14,479 bases of DNA, from the NCBI GenBank assembly GCA_905372265.1, contig CAJPOL010000041.1, positions 1 to 14,479 on the forward strand, read 5' to 3'. Below the pieces are notes generated by a model that saw only the letters and a program-made list of their open reading frames with translations, was not told the origin of the DNA and made no database searches. This stretch comes from an uncultured Treponema sp. Its GTDB lineage: Bacteria > Spirochaetota > Spirochaetia > Treponematales > Treponemataceae. Position numbers and translations under genes: made by a program. The number at the start of each line of letters is the position of its first letter. Positions within the stretch are counted from its first letter, which is position 1. Below, piece by piece: positions 1 to 7,199 of the stretch.

Positions 1-60
1 ATTTTTACGTGATGCACCACTTCTTTTTCGGTTAGATTTAACGTGAGGCAATGCGTTCTG

Positions 61-89
61 TTGAATTTATATGGTAGGTATGGTACACT
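61..89 (+). promoter_or_regulatory. Predicted sigma-70 promoter of the threonine-synthase-like gene
   Basis: TTGAAT at 61-66 and TACACT at 84-89 are separated by 17 nt, and TG at 81-82 gives an extended -10. Each box matches 4 of 6 consensus bases. Transcription would begin near 96, which leaves a leader of about 23 nt before the ATG at 119 and argues against the upstream ATGs at 71 and 80. The prediction rests on pattern only. Confidence 0.4.
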
Positions 90-118
90 CAAGTATTATC
101 GAAAGCCCAGAGGGAGAT

Positions 119-1438
119 ATGCGGCAATCCGTGCATTTTTATAATACGAAATATCCTTCTATAAATATTCCGCTCACAGAAGTCATTCTGAAAATGGGCG
201 AACGGAAAAGAAACGGTTTTTATGTTCCCGAACATATCCCCTCATTTACCGATTCATTGGTATATAAAAATCCTCCGCCGTCTTTTAGGGAAGTGGCTTT
301 TGAAACGGCACGGGCATTTTTTCAATCTTCTATTCCTGAAGAAGACTTATATACGGTAATTGCCGATGCTTTTTCTTTCCGTGTTCCTGTATTCCCGATT
401 GATCCGCGTACCTATGTTATTGAGCTTACGCATGGTTCAAGCGGATCTGCACTTGATTTTGGAGCTCGCTTTACCATTCAATTGCTATCCTATCTTTATC
501 GGAATACGGAACGCCCCTTACATGTCTTATACGCAGGGGAAGCGGATGCCGTTATGGCTATTGCCGATTCGATATCCTCAAAAAACCAGATTGCCTGTAC
601 GCTGCTGTATCCGCAAGGAAGTCTCTCGCATGATGCTGAGCAGCGGCTGCTTGCATTTCCCAAAAATATACAAGCCTTCTCCGTTGACGGCTCTTTGGAT
701 ATGTGCAGAAACATGGTATACGCTGCTGCAGAATCACCGGTGCTGAGAGAACGGGCAGTTGTTTTTTTACCTGATATTACTCATGTTACCTATTTTTTAT
801 CGTATACTTTTTGCTGCATATATGCAGCATTGACGGTGCTATCCCGCAGCGGTTACGATAACAGTATAGAAATACCTCAATTACTGATGGGGATGACGCT
901 TACGCAAAGAGACGGCATCAGCGCTGCGGTACTTGCTCAAAAGATGAAAGCGCCGATCAAAGGTTTTATTGCTGCCGCTGTTTATGATAAAGAGCCTCCG
1001 CCGGACAGCTTTGATAATGACTATGAGCGGCTTAAACTCTTACACGGGCCAAAAGCGCTTCATACCGATATTGCCTTGTACCATATGCATACGAACAACG
1101 TAATCGAAGCGATGAGAACATGCAATAATCGGACAGGCTATATCATCAGTCCAAAAGGAGCGGAGGTGTGGCGTGCATGGAATGCGGTGCGCAGCGGAGA
1201 AATGAACAACTGTGCGCCGGCAAAGCTGCCTGAATGGCTCATTGATACAGAGTATGCCGGATCATACATCGGTATTATTATGGAACCAATGCATCCGGCG
1301 CTGTGCAGCAAAGCGATAAAAGATGCGACCGGCAGAGAGCTACCGCTTCCTTACCGGTTTGAATGCAGCCGTCAAAGCAATCGAAAGCCGCATGTGCTTC
1401 CTCCATCTATAGATGCTCTAATCGACAGCATCCTCTAA
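119..1438 (+). CDS. Threonine synthase-like protein, probable pseudoenzyme (PLP lysine absent)
   Basis: The 439-residue protein follows the threonine synthase (ThrC) fold-type II plan. It has an N-terminal cap with GFYVPEHIP (residues 33-41), then ELTHGSSGSALDFG (102-115) matching the ThrC segment ELFHGPTLAFKDFG, a YPQG stretch (164-167) and SPKGAEVWRA (344-353) matching the C-terminal DPHxA region. The PLP Schiff-base lysine is replaced by Leu112 (codon CTT, 452-454). The phosphate-binding TSGDTGA loop reads YAGEADA (138-144), and the PSGNFG loop is not recognisable. ThrC normally converts O-phosphohomoserine to threonine; this copy should not bind PLP covalently, so its role is unknown. The frame is intact throughout. 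I chose the start at 119 because AGGGAG at 111-116 precedes it and the family N-terminus begins there; an in-frame ATG at 71 would add 16 residues but has no ribosome site. It stands alone, with no other threonine gene nearby. Confidence 0.75.
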   Translation: MRQSVHFYNTKYPSINIPLTEVILKMGERKRNGFYVPEHIPSFTDSLVYKNPPPSFREVAFETARAFFQSSIPEEDLYTVIADAFSFRVPVFPIDPRTYVIELTHGSSGSALDFGARFTIQLLSYLYRNTERPLHVLYAGEADAVMAIADSISSKNQIACTLLYPQGSLSHDAEQRLLAFPKNIQAFSVDGSLDMCRNMVYAAAESPVLRERAVVFLPDITHVTYFLSYTFCCIYAALTVLSRSGYDNSIEIPQLLMGMTLTQRDGISAAVLAQKMKAPIKGFIAAAVYDKEPPPDSFDNDYERLKLLHGPKALHTDIALYHMHTNNVIEAMRTCNNRTGYIISPKGAEVWRAWNAVRSGEMNNCAPAKLPEWLIDTEYAGSYIGIIMEPMHPALCSKAIKDATGRELPLPYRFECSRQSNRKPHVLPPSIDALIDSIL

Positions 1439-1476
1439 GTCTTTACACCGTAGCAAGGAAGTAAAATCCAATCAAC

Positions 1477-1516
1477 ATACCCCGACGCGAGCGTCGAGGT
1501 ATTAAAGCCTCCGCGC
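1477..1516 (+). repeat. Intergenic hairpin repeat, copy A
   Basis: This 40-nt element lies between the threonine-synthase-like gene and msrAB. Arms at 1477-1488 and 1491-1502 pair with one mismatch (C1482 against A1497), and a tail TATTAAAGCCTCCGCGC follows. The reverse complement of 13774-13814 matches at 34 of 40 aligned bases with one gap. It could fold at the 3' end of the upstream transcript, but no T-run follows, so it is not a standard terminator. Confidence 0.7.
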
Positions 1517-1567
1517 AAATCACAAAAATTAAGAATCATTCTTGTCTTTTCCAATAAAATTGATTAC

Positions 1568-1573
1568 TATAAT
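1568..1573 (+). promoter_or_regulatory. Predicted -10 box of msrAB
   Basis: A perfect TATAAT lies 6 nt before the ATG at 1580. The best -35 candidate, TTGTCT at 1542-1547, is 20 nt upstream, longer than ideal. If used, transcription would begin at about the A of the ATG, giving a leaderless mRNA, which agrees with the absence of a ribosome site before 1580. Confidence 0.35.
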
Positions 1574-1579
1574 GACACT

Positions 1580-2662
1580 ATGATTACTACACAGAAAAAA
1601 TGCATTTTCATGTTTTTTGCGGTAACGGCCTTATTCTTTAGCTGCGCCCGAGTGCAAGCAAAAGGAAAAACGGAAAAGCCGCACACTACGGTCCGGAATG
1701 GAGGTATGGCAATGCCGGGAAATGTAAAAGAGATTTATCTGGCAGGCGGCTGCTTTTGGGGTGTGGAAGGTTATTTCCGCAGGCTTTCCGGAGTGGTTGA
1801 CACTGATACCGGATATGCAAACGGAAAAACCGAAAAAACAGACTACCATGCAATAGGCAGTACCGATCACGCGGAGACAGTTAAAATTGTGTATAACAGC
1901 GGCGTTATCTCGCTTGAAGAGCTTTTAGCGCACTATTTCCGCATTATTGACCCGCTTTCAGTGAATAAGCAAGGCAATGATAGGGGGCGGCAATACCGCA
2001 CGGGAATTTATTACAGCGATGACGCTTCTGTTCCCATTATCCGAGCTTTTATGGAAAAAATGCAGAAGAACTATGCCCAGCCGCTTGCTGTTGAGGTAGA
2101 GCCGCTCAGGCATTTTATACGGGCGGAAGAATATCATCAGGATTACTTGGAAAAAAATCCGGGTGGATATTGCCACATCGATTTACGGATGGCGGATAAG
2201 CCGCTGCATGATGAAAAAGACTTTCAAGTACCCAGCCTTGAGGAGCTGAAAGGCAGGCTATCGGCGCTTCAATACAATGTAACTCAAGAAAAAGCCACCG
2301 AACGCCCCTTTACCAGTGAATATGACAAGTTTGACGGTAAAGGTATCTATGTTGATATTGTTACGGGAAAACCGCTCTTTTCCTCAAGCGATAAGTATGA
2401 TGCGGGATGCGGTTGGCCGAGCTTTACCAAACCGATCACTTCGCAAGCGGTTGATTTTGCGCATGACGGCAGTCATGGTATGCAGCGGATTGAAGTTACC
2501 TCAAAAACCGGCGGCGCTCATTTAGGGCACGTTTTCGATGACGGTCCGAAGGACAAGACGGGATTACGGTACTGCATTAACGGTGCATCATTGCGGTTTG
2601 TGCCGTATGAGGAAATGGATGCTGCCGGTTACGGCGAATATAAGCAATACGTAACCGACTAA
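1580..2662 (+). CDS. msrAB: Peptide methionine sulfoxide reductase MsrA-MsrB fusion, exported
   Basis: The 360-residue fusion reduces both methionine-S- and methionine-R-sulfoxide in damaged proteins. The MsrA domain (about 50-205) carries GGCFWG with catalytic Cys58 and GYCHI with a candidate resolving Cys198. The MsrB domain (about 225-353) carries GCGWPSF (Cys277) and RYCINGASLRF with catalytic Cys332, plus the GGAHLGHVFDDGP motif. The usual MsrB zinc CxxC is missing (VDIVTG at 258-263), so this is the zinc-free type. The first 28 residues form a signal peptide; FFSC at 19-22 could be a loose spirochetal lipobox. This points to action outside the cytoplasm. The start at 1580 has no ribosome site. 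GGAGGT at 1700-1705 lies 6 nt before an in-frame ATG at 1712 (Met45), which could give a leader-less cytosolic form. It is transcribed alone and faces psuG across a shared terminator. Confidence 0.93.
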   Translation: MITTQKKCIFMFFAVTALFFSCARVQAKGKTEKPHTTVRNGGMAMPGNVKEIYLAGGCFWGVEGYFRRLSGVVDTDTGYANGKTEKTDYHAIGSTDHAETVKIVYNSGVISLEELLAHYFRIIDPLSVNKQGNDRGRQYRTGIYYSDDASVPIIRAFMEKMQKNYAQPLAVEVEPLRHFIRAEEYHQDYLEKNPGGYCHIDLRMADKPLHDEKDFQVPSLEELKGRLSALQYNVTQEKATERPFTSEYDKFDGKGIYVDIVTGKPLFSSSDKYDAGCGWPSFTKPITSQAVDFAHDGSHGMQRIEVTSKTGGAHLGHVFDDGPKDKTGLRYCINGASLRFVPYEEMDAAGYGEYKQYVTD

Positions 2663-2680
2663 TCTATACAAGAATAACAC

Positions 2681-2721
2681 AAAAACGCTGATAGCTCCCC
2701 TGTGGACTTATCGGCGTTTTT
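2681..2721. terminator. Two-way intrinsic terminator between msrAB and psuG
   Basis: Arms AAAAACGCTGATA (2681-2693) and TATCGGCGTTTTT (2709-2721) pair along 13 positions with one G-T wobble. Run of T at one end and A at the other provides a U-tract on both strands. It lies between two convergent genes, and the psuG stop codon (2708-2710) sits inside the stem. Confidence 0.85.
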
Positions 2722-3640
2722 CATTTTCGTATTCGCAAGCGATACGGGCGGCAAGCCGTGCATTATTCAACACCAGCTGAATATTTGCGTCGAGGCTTTT
2801 ACCTGCGGTAATTTCTTTTATCTCATTTAAAAGATACGGCGTAACGGCCTTACCTTGAATGCCGAGCTTGTTTGCCCGTATAAGAGCTTCGCTGATTGCA
2901 CCATTTATCGTATTGGGATCCATTGCATAGTCTTGCGGAATAGGGTTTGTAACCAGCATTCCCGACGGATATCCGATCGCCTGCTGTACGATAAAGCTTT
3001 TTGCAATATCTTTCGGACAATCGAGACGGCGATTCACAAAAAAACCGCTTTTACGGGTATAAAAAGCGGGCAGCTCATCTGTTTCAAAACCGATAACGGG
3101 TACCCCTTTCGTTTCTAAGTACTCAAGTGTTAAGCCAAGATCAAGAATCGATTTTGCACCGGCGCATACAACCACAACCGGAGTTTGCGCAAGCTCTTCA
3201 AGATCGGCGGAAATATCCATCGTTGTTTCCGCTCCGCGGTGCACCCCACCGATACCTCCCGTTGCAAAAATGGAAATACCGGCAAGATGCGCAATAATCA
3301 TAGTAGCGGCAACCGTTGCAGCTCCGTCTTCTCCTTTTGCAATCAGCGTTGGAATATCTCTTCTGCTTGCTTTTTCAATTGCAACGCCTTTTTCACCGAA
3401 ATAATCGATTTCTTTCGGGCTGATTCCCGCTTTAAGCCTGCCGCCGATAATGGCGATGGTTGCAGGAACGGCACCGTTCTCGCGTACGGTTTGCTCAACA
3501 TGCAGCGCCGTCTCTACATTCTGCGGATACGGCATTCCATGCGAAATAATCGTTGATTCCAATGCAACCACGGGGCGACCTTCATGCAGCGCCTTTTGTA
3601 CTTCAGGCGCAACATCTAAATACTTACTACTATATTCCAT
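2708..3640 (-). CDS. psuG: Pseudouridine-5'-phosphate glycosidase
   Basis: PsuG reversibly splits pseudouridine 5'-phosphate into uracil and ribose 5-phosphate, the second step of pseudouridine breakdown. The 310-residue length is standard. Recognisable family motifs are ALESTIISHGMPYPQN (26-41, including the conserved Glu28), KASRRDIPT (Lys90), ATGGIGGVHRGAETTMDISADL (126-147, with the likely metal-binding Asp142) and CAGAKSILDL (159-168, Lys163 at the position of the catalytic lysine of the family). The ATG at 3640 is preceded by AGGAGA. The first 11 nt overlap the end of psuK, so translation is probably coupled. The C-terminus EYENEKRR is encoded within and next to the terminator stem. It is the last gene of the dnaJ-barrel-psuK-psuG run. 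Confidence 0.95.
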   Translation of the reverse strand: MEYSSKYLDVAPEVQKALHEGRPVVALESTIISHGMPYPQNVETALHVEQTVRENGAVPATIAIIGGRLKAGISPKEIDYFGEKGVAIEKASRRDIPTLIAKGEDGAATVAATMIIAHLAGISIFATGGIGGVHRGAETTMDISADLEELAQTPVVVVCAGAKSILDLGLTLEYLETKGVPVIGFETDELPAFYTRKSGFFVNRRLDCPKDIAKSFIVQQAIGYPSGMLVTNPIPQDYAMDPNTINGAISEALIRANKLGIQGKAVTPYLLNEIKEITAGKSLDANIQLVLNNARLAARIACEYENEKRR

Positions 3641-4580
3641 ATTCTTCTCCTCTTATCCCGGCACGTTTACATAATAATTCTTTGGTAACGGAACGGCTGA
3701 CAGTATGAGGGCTCTCAATACAGATGCTTGCGGCAGCCTGCCCCACCCGTGCGCTTGTTTCCAGATCGAAACCGTGTATAAATGCCCATGCGATTCCGGC
3801 AAAAAGGCTGTCTCCTGCGCCGGTCGTACTCACCGGACTTACCTCCATTGCAGGCAGCAGTAAGCATTGCCCTGCGTCGGAACAAAAAAGGCCGTCTTTC
3901 CCTAACGAAACAATCAGCCGCTTTACTCCGGCCTGCAACAATACCGCTGCGGCATTCCGCAGAGACCGATCATCGGTTAACCTAATGCCCGTCAAGCATT
4001 GCATTTCCATTTTATTCGGTTTGATGGTATGAATAAACGGCAGTATATCCCTTATTTTTTCGGCTTTAGCGGTTGAAACGGGATCAATAAACAGAGGAAC
4101 GGTACAGTGCCGTGCGAGGAACTCCAATGACGCTTTTGGGATGTTGGTATCGGTAATACAAACTGCAGCCCCGTTGATAAGCAGCATATTCACTGCAATA
4201 TACTCAGGCGTCAGCGAATCATAGAGGTTCATGTCTGATACGGCAAGCTGCATTTCTCCGGCGGCATCATTGATACAAAGGTACACAGACGATGTCCGTT
4301 CGGGCAGAGTCTTTGCTGCTGATATATCAATACCGGTCTGCATACACTCCTGTTTCATATGTTCTGCATACATATCGCCGCCGAAAACCGTTAGAAAGTA
4401 TACCGGCACATCAAGGCGGGCAAGGTTCTCTGCTACATTTCGCGCTACGCCTCCAGCCGAAAACCGCACTATTCCCGGATTAGAATCGCCTGCTACCAAA
4501 GCGGCAGAAGAAGCGCCGGTTATATCAATATTTGCACCGCCGATAACAACAGCGTATCGGCTTTTCCGGTTAAAATGCAT
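3630..4580 (-). CDS. psuK: Pseudouridine kinase (PfkB/ribokinase family)
   Basis: This 316-residue PfkB-family kinase probably phosphorylates pseudouridine to pseudouridine 5'-phosphate, the substrate of the next gene product. It carries the glycine-rich first PfkB signature (GGVARNVAENLARL, 43-56) and the second (STTGAGDSLFAG, 251-262), whose Asp257 is the expected catalytic base. The N-terminus VVIGGANIDITG (11-22) and the ADSNPG-like GDSNPG (31-36) resemble E. coli PsuK closely, and there is no added DNA-binding domain. The substrate assignment rests on this resemblance and on overlap with psuG. No ribosome site is visible before the ATG at 4580, which lies inside the barrel-protein gene (11-nt overlap), so translation probably depends on termination of that gene. 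It overlaps psuG by 11 nt at its other end. Confidence 0.88.
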   Translation of the reverse strand: MHFNRKSRYAVVIGGANIDITGASSAALVAGDSNPGIVRFSAGGVARNVAENLARLDVPVYFLTVFGGDMYAEHMKQECMQTGIDISAAKTLPERTSSVYLCINDAAGEMQLAVSDMNLYDSLTPEYIAVNMLLINGAAVCITDTNIPKASLEFLARHCTVPLFIDPVSTAKAEKIRDILPFIHTIKPNKMEMQCLTGIRLTDDRSLRNAAAVLLQAGVKRLIVSLGKDGLFCSDAGQCLLLPAMEVSPVSTTGAGDSLFAGIAWAFIHGFDLETSARVGQAAASICIESPHTVSRSVTKELLCKRAGIRGEEYGI

Positions 4581-5901
4581 AGCGGGCGGTCAGCCGTACA
4601 AAGCTATTGTCTCCGAATTGGCCGAATGAGCCGGTACGGCTGCCTCCAAAAATCCCAACGGCGCAATCCAGCACAAGACTTGCAAGCTGCCAACGGATGC
4701 CCGGCGTAATATAAAAATCGGCATCTTCAATACCGATCACGGCGCCCAACTTCCATTCAAAGGACTGCCGTAAGAGAGTTTGAGAAACAGCCAGCGAAAG
4801 CGCCGTGCCGGTTACCGGTAAGGCGTTCTCAATATCATCCGCTTTGCTGCCTATCCGTCCGTGCAAAAGCCGGACTTTTTCCGCAGCGTTTACTTTAAAG
4901 TGAAAACCGCGCGGAGCGCCGTAATCAATTCCGGCATTCCATGCAATAAAGGGATTATAGGTATACGGGTCATCTCCTGTAAGATCATTCGTAATATTTG
5001 CAGCGCACTCAGCGGTCAGCTGTACCGGCCCAATGCCTACGCCGTAGTCAAGTCCGATATGATAATACTGATTGTAATCACCCTCTTGTCCTGTAGCATT
5101 TACAGCAAGGTCAGGCAATCGTCCGTAGAAGCATTGAAACCCGAAATCATGGATGCCGCCTGCAGAAGTGGTAAGCCGTCCGCCCCCTTGCGCATAAGCA
5201 AGAGCCGCAGAACGGTCTTCAACGCCGGTATGCATCAATGGGGAAGAAGGCAGCCGGCTCAGTAAGCGCCGTGCATACCAGCGGCTGTTTGCATCAGCTG
5301 AAATATGATTGCCCTCAAAAACGGGTAAAAAGACTCCTTCAAACTTTATATCATGCGGAAAGTATACCGATGCGGCAAAAAGCGGCCGAGCAAGTTTCAT
5401 ATCCTGCGCATCGGAGACCGTAGGATCGATCATATCGCGCGGATTGACGATATCAAGCACGGTAAGCGCATCGGCGCGGCCCCAATGTATTTTTTGAATA
5501 CCGCCTGAAATAACAACCTTGCTCAACACGATCTTTAAGTACGCTTCGTCAATCCAGCGCGGAATTTGCACGCGCATGGGAAGCCGCAAAGATGGTTGTT
5601 CCCCCAGCGTTATGCCGAGTGCTCTGTCGTTCAGCCGGACTCCGAAATATGCTTCCGTAAGCGGAGCGGTTGCGCGGATATGCAGATTGCCTGAAATAAG
5701 CGAAGCCGGACGTACGGATTGGAATGTTTTAAAATCGTTAAAAAAGAAAGCGCCGCCTGCCGCCAACGCTCCGCCTATTTCCATAGAGAATACGCTGTCA
5801 TTCTTCTCCTCACCCTCAAAGCCGAATGCTTCCGTTTCTTGAGCAGAAAGCAGCGCTTGTAAGCCGATCGCTAAACAGACAATCGCTCCTATCTTTTTCA
5901 T
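4570..5901 (-). CDS. Predicted outer-membrane beta-barrel protein, DUF1302-like
   Basis: The 443-residue protein begins with a signal peptide (MKKIGAIVCLAIGLQALLSA, cleavage probably after residue 20). The rest is rich in alternating polar and hydrophobic strands, and it ends in VRLTARYAF, with the terminal phenylalanine typical of beta-barrel assembly signals. The stretch QKIHWGRADALTVLDIVNPRDM (136-157) resembles a conserved element of DUF1302-type outer-membrane proteins, where tryptophan-glycine precedes an Asn-Pro-x-Asp turn. Function and substrate are not shown by the sequence. It has a strong ribosome site (GGGGAGGA), starts 39 nt after dnaJ ends, and overlaps psuK by 11 nt. The link to pseudouridine catabolism suggests a nucleoside or nucleotide channel, which is inference. 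An adhesin or general porin remains possible. Confidence 0.72.
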   Translation of the reverse strand: MKKIGAIVCLAIGLQALLSAQETEAFGFEGEEKNDSVFSMEIGGALAAGGAFFFNDFKTFQSVRPASLISGNLHIRATAPLTEAYFGVRLNDRALGITLGEQPSLRLPMRVQIPRWIDEAYLKIVLSKVVISGGIQKIHWGRADALTVLDIVNPRDMIDPTVSDAQDMKLARPLFAASVYFPHDIKFEGVFLPVFEGNHISADANSRWYARRLLSRLPSSPLMHTGVEDRSAALAYAQGGGRLTTSAGGIHDFGFQCFYGRLPDLAVNATGQEGDYNQYYHIGLDYGVGIGPVQLTAECAANITNDLTGDDPYTYNPFIAWNAGIDYGAPRGFHFKVNAAEKVRLLHGRIGSKADDIENALPVTGTALSLAVSQTLLRQSFEWKLGAVIGIEDADFYITPGIRWQLASLVLDCAVGIFGGSRTGSFGQFGDNSFVRLTARYAF

Positions 5902-5940
5902 TGTTCCTCCCCAACAGAGCGTCAGTGTAGTGGACAGTTC

Positions 5941-7083
5941 TTACAGCTTTGCAAGCGGTATGATATCGGGCGCAGTATTTTCACCTTCCAGCTCGGAAAA
6001 TTCAGTCAGCAGTTTTTTTGCTTTTGTAGAAATTCTCGACGGAATTTTTATGATAACCTTAATATACAGATCGCCTGTTTTACCGTTTGCGGCGGGAACA
6101 CCTTCTCCTCTTACACGGATAGCTTCTCCGTGCTGCGTCCCTGCCGGAACTTTAACCGTCAATTTTTTATCATTGAGCGACCGTACCGTTATATCGGCTC
6201 CCAGCGCTGCCTGTACCATAGAAATCGGAACGACACAGTATAAGTCATAGCCGCTCCGTTCAAACAGCGTATGCGGTTTAATAAAGATGAAAACATACAG
6301 GTCGCCGTATGCGCCGCCTCCGCTCCCCGCATTGCCCTGCTTGGGAATAGTGATCCGTTTCCCTTCTTCAACACCGGCAGGGATAGTGATGCATATCTTT
6401 TGCTTTTTCCGCTCCAGTCCTGAACCGCCGCATTTTTTACAGGGATTTTCAATAATTGATCCCGCCCCGCCGCATCGCCGGCAGGTGCTCGCAATGGAGA
6501 AAAAACCGGTGTTCTGGCGGACTTGCCCTGTTCCCCTGCAATCGGGACACATTTTTCTTCCGCTCCCTCCGGAACTCCCCGTTCCTTTACATTCCGTACA
6601 GTGCTCATCACGGGAATAGGGTATTTCGACTTTTTTCCCATACACGGCATCGGTAAATTCGATTTGCAAGTCGTACCGCAGATTTGCGCCTCGCGCCGGT
6701 CCGCTGCTGCGTGAAGAACGGCCTGATGAACCGAAGCCGCTAAATCCCCCGAAGCCGCCTCCGCCGAATAAGTTTTCAAACAGGTCTGACAGGCCTCCGC
6801 CGCCGAATATATCTTCAAAGCCATGGAAAGCAGAAGGGTCAAATCCGCCGCCCATATTTTTAACGCCGTCAAAGCCGTACTGATCATAAACGCCTCGTTT
6901 TTTATCATCAATGAGTACTTCGTAGGCTTCGGTCGCTTCTTTAAATTTTTCTTCCGCCTCTTTATTGCCGGGGTTTTTATCGGGATGATATTGAATTGCA
7001 AGTTTGCGGTAGGCTTTTTTTATCTCATCGGCAGAGGCTGTTTTACTCACGCCTAACACTTCATAATAGTCTCGTTGTGCCAA
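5941..7083 (-). CDS. dnaJ: Chaperone DnaJ (Hsp40), TTG start
   Basis: DnaJ delivers unfolded clients to DnaK and stimulates its ATPase. The J domain spans about 4-70 with HPD at 33-35. A Gly/Phe-rich linker (about 73-130) follows, then four zinc motifs: CTECKGTG (Cys162, 165), CPDCRGTG (179, 182), CRRCGGAG (201, 204) and CKKCGGSG (215, 218). The two C-terminal client-binding domains complete a full type I protein of 380 residues. The start codon is TTG (complement of 7081-7083), with GGAG 6 nt upstream; the encoded MAQRDYYEVLGV matches the usual DnaJ N-terminus, so this start is secure. It is separated from dnaK by 116 nt holding an intrinsic terminator, and is followed 39 nt later by the barrel-protein gene. 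Confidence 0.97.
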   Translation of the reverse strand: MAQRDYYEVLGVSKTASADEIKKAYRKLAIQYHPDKNPGNKEAEEKFKEATEAYEVLIDDKKRGVYDQYGFDGVKNMGGGFDPSAFHGFEDIFGGGGLSDLFENLFGGGGFGGFSGFGSSGRSSRSSGPARGANLRYDLQIEFTDAVYGKKVEIPYSRDEHCTECKGTGSSGGSGRKMCPDCRGTGQVRQNTGFFSIASTCRRCGGAGSIIENPCKKCGGSGLERKKQKICITIPAGVEEGKRITIPKQGNAGSGGGAYGDLYVFIFIKPHTLFERSGYDLYCVVPISMVQAALGADITVRSLNDKKLTVKVPAGTQHGEAIRVRGEGVPAANGKTGDLYIKVIIKIPSRISTKAKKLLTEFSELEGENTAPDIIPLAKL

Positions 7084-7112
7084 AATTCGCTCCGTTTTTT
7101 TGAAAGCTGCCG

Positions 7113-7125
7113 GATACCCGGTATC
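7113..7125. repeat. Short perfect dyad before dnaJ
   Basis: GATACC (7113-7118) and GGTATC (7120-7125) form a 13-nt palindrome around one base. It lies between the dnaK terminator and the dnaJ ribosome site. It could be an operator or a small leader hairpin. No convincing promoter was found beside it. Confidence 0.3.
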
Positions 7126-7176
7126 AATAAAAAATAAAGAACCTCTAAAAAACTAACCGTGAGTTTTTAGAGGTTC
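7126..7176 (-). terminator. Intrinsic terminator between dnaK and dnaJ
   Basis: On the minus strand, arms at 7176-7162 and 7154-7139 form a stem of about 15 bp with one bulged A, around a short loop (7155-7161). A T-rich tail follows (complement of 7126-7138). It lies 24 nt after the dnaK stop codon, so dnaJ is probably transcribed by read-through or from a weak separate promoter. Confidence 0.8.
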
Positions 7177-7199
7177 CCGATTATTTTTTGACTTTACGC

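Noticed and set aside
71..118. Upstream in-frame ATGs at 71 and 80 as the start of the threonine-synthase-like gene
   Set aside because: No ribosome site before them, they overlap the predicted promoter, and the family N-terminus aligns from the ATG at 119.
6189..7001. A 270-codon open frame overlapping dnaJ on the same strand
   Set aside because: It is a shifted frame of dnaJ with no ribosome site and a composition driven by the dnaJ coding sequence; dnaJ is unmistakable.
7084..7138. Separate promoter for dnaJ starting at TTGATA (complement of 7122-7127)
   Set aside because: No acceptable -10 box at 16-18 nt spacing.
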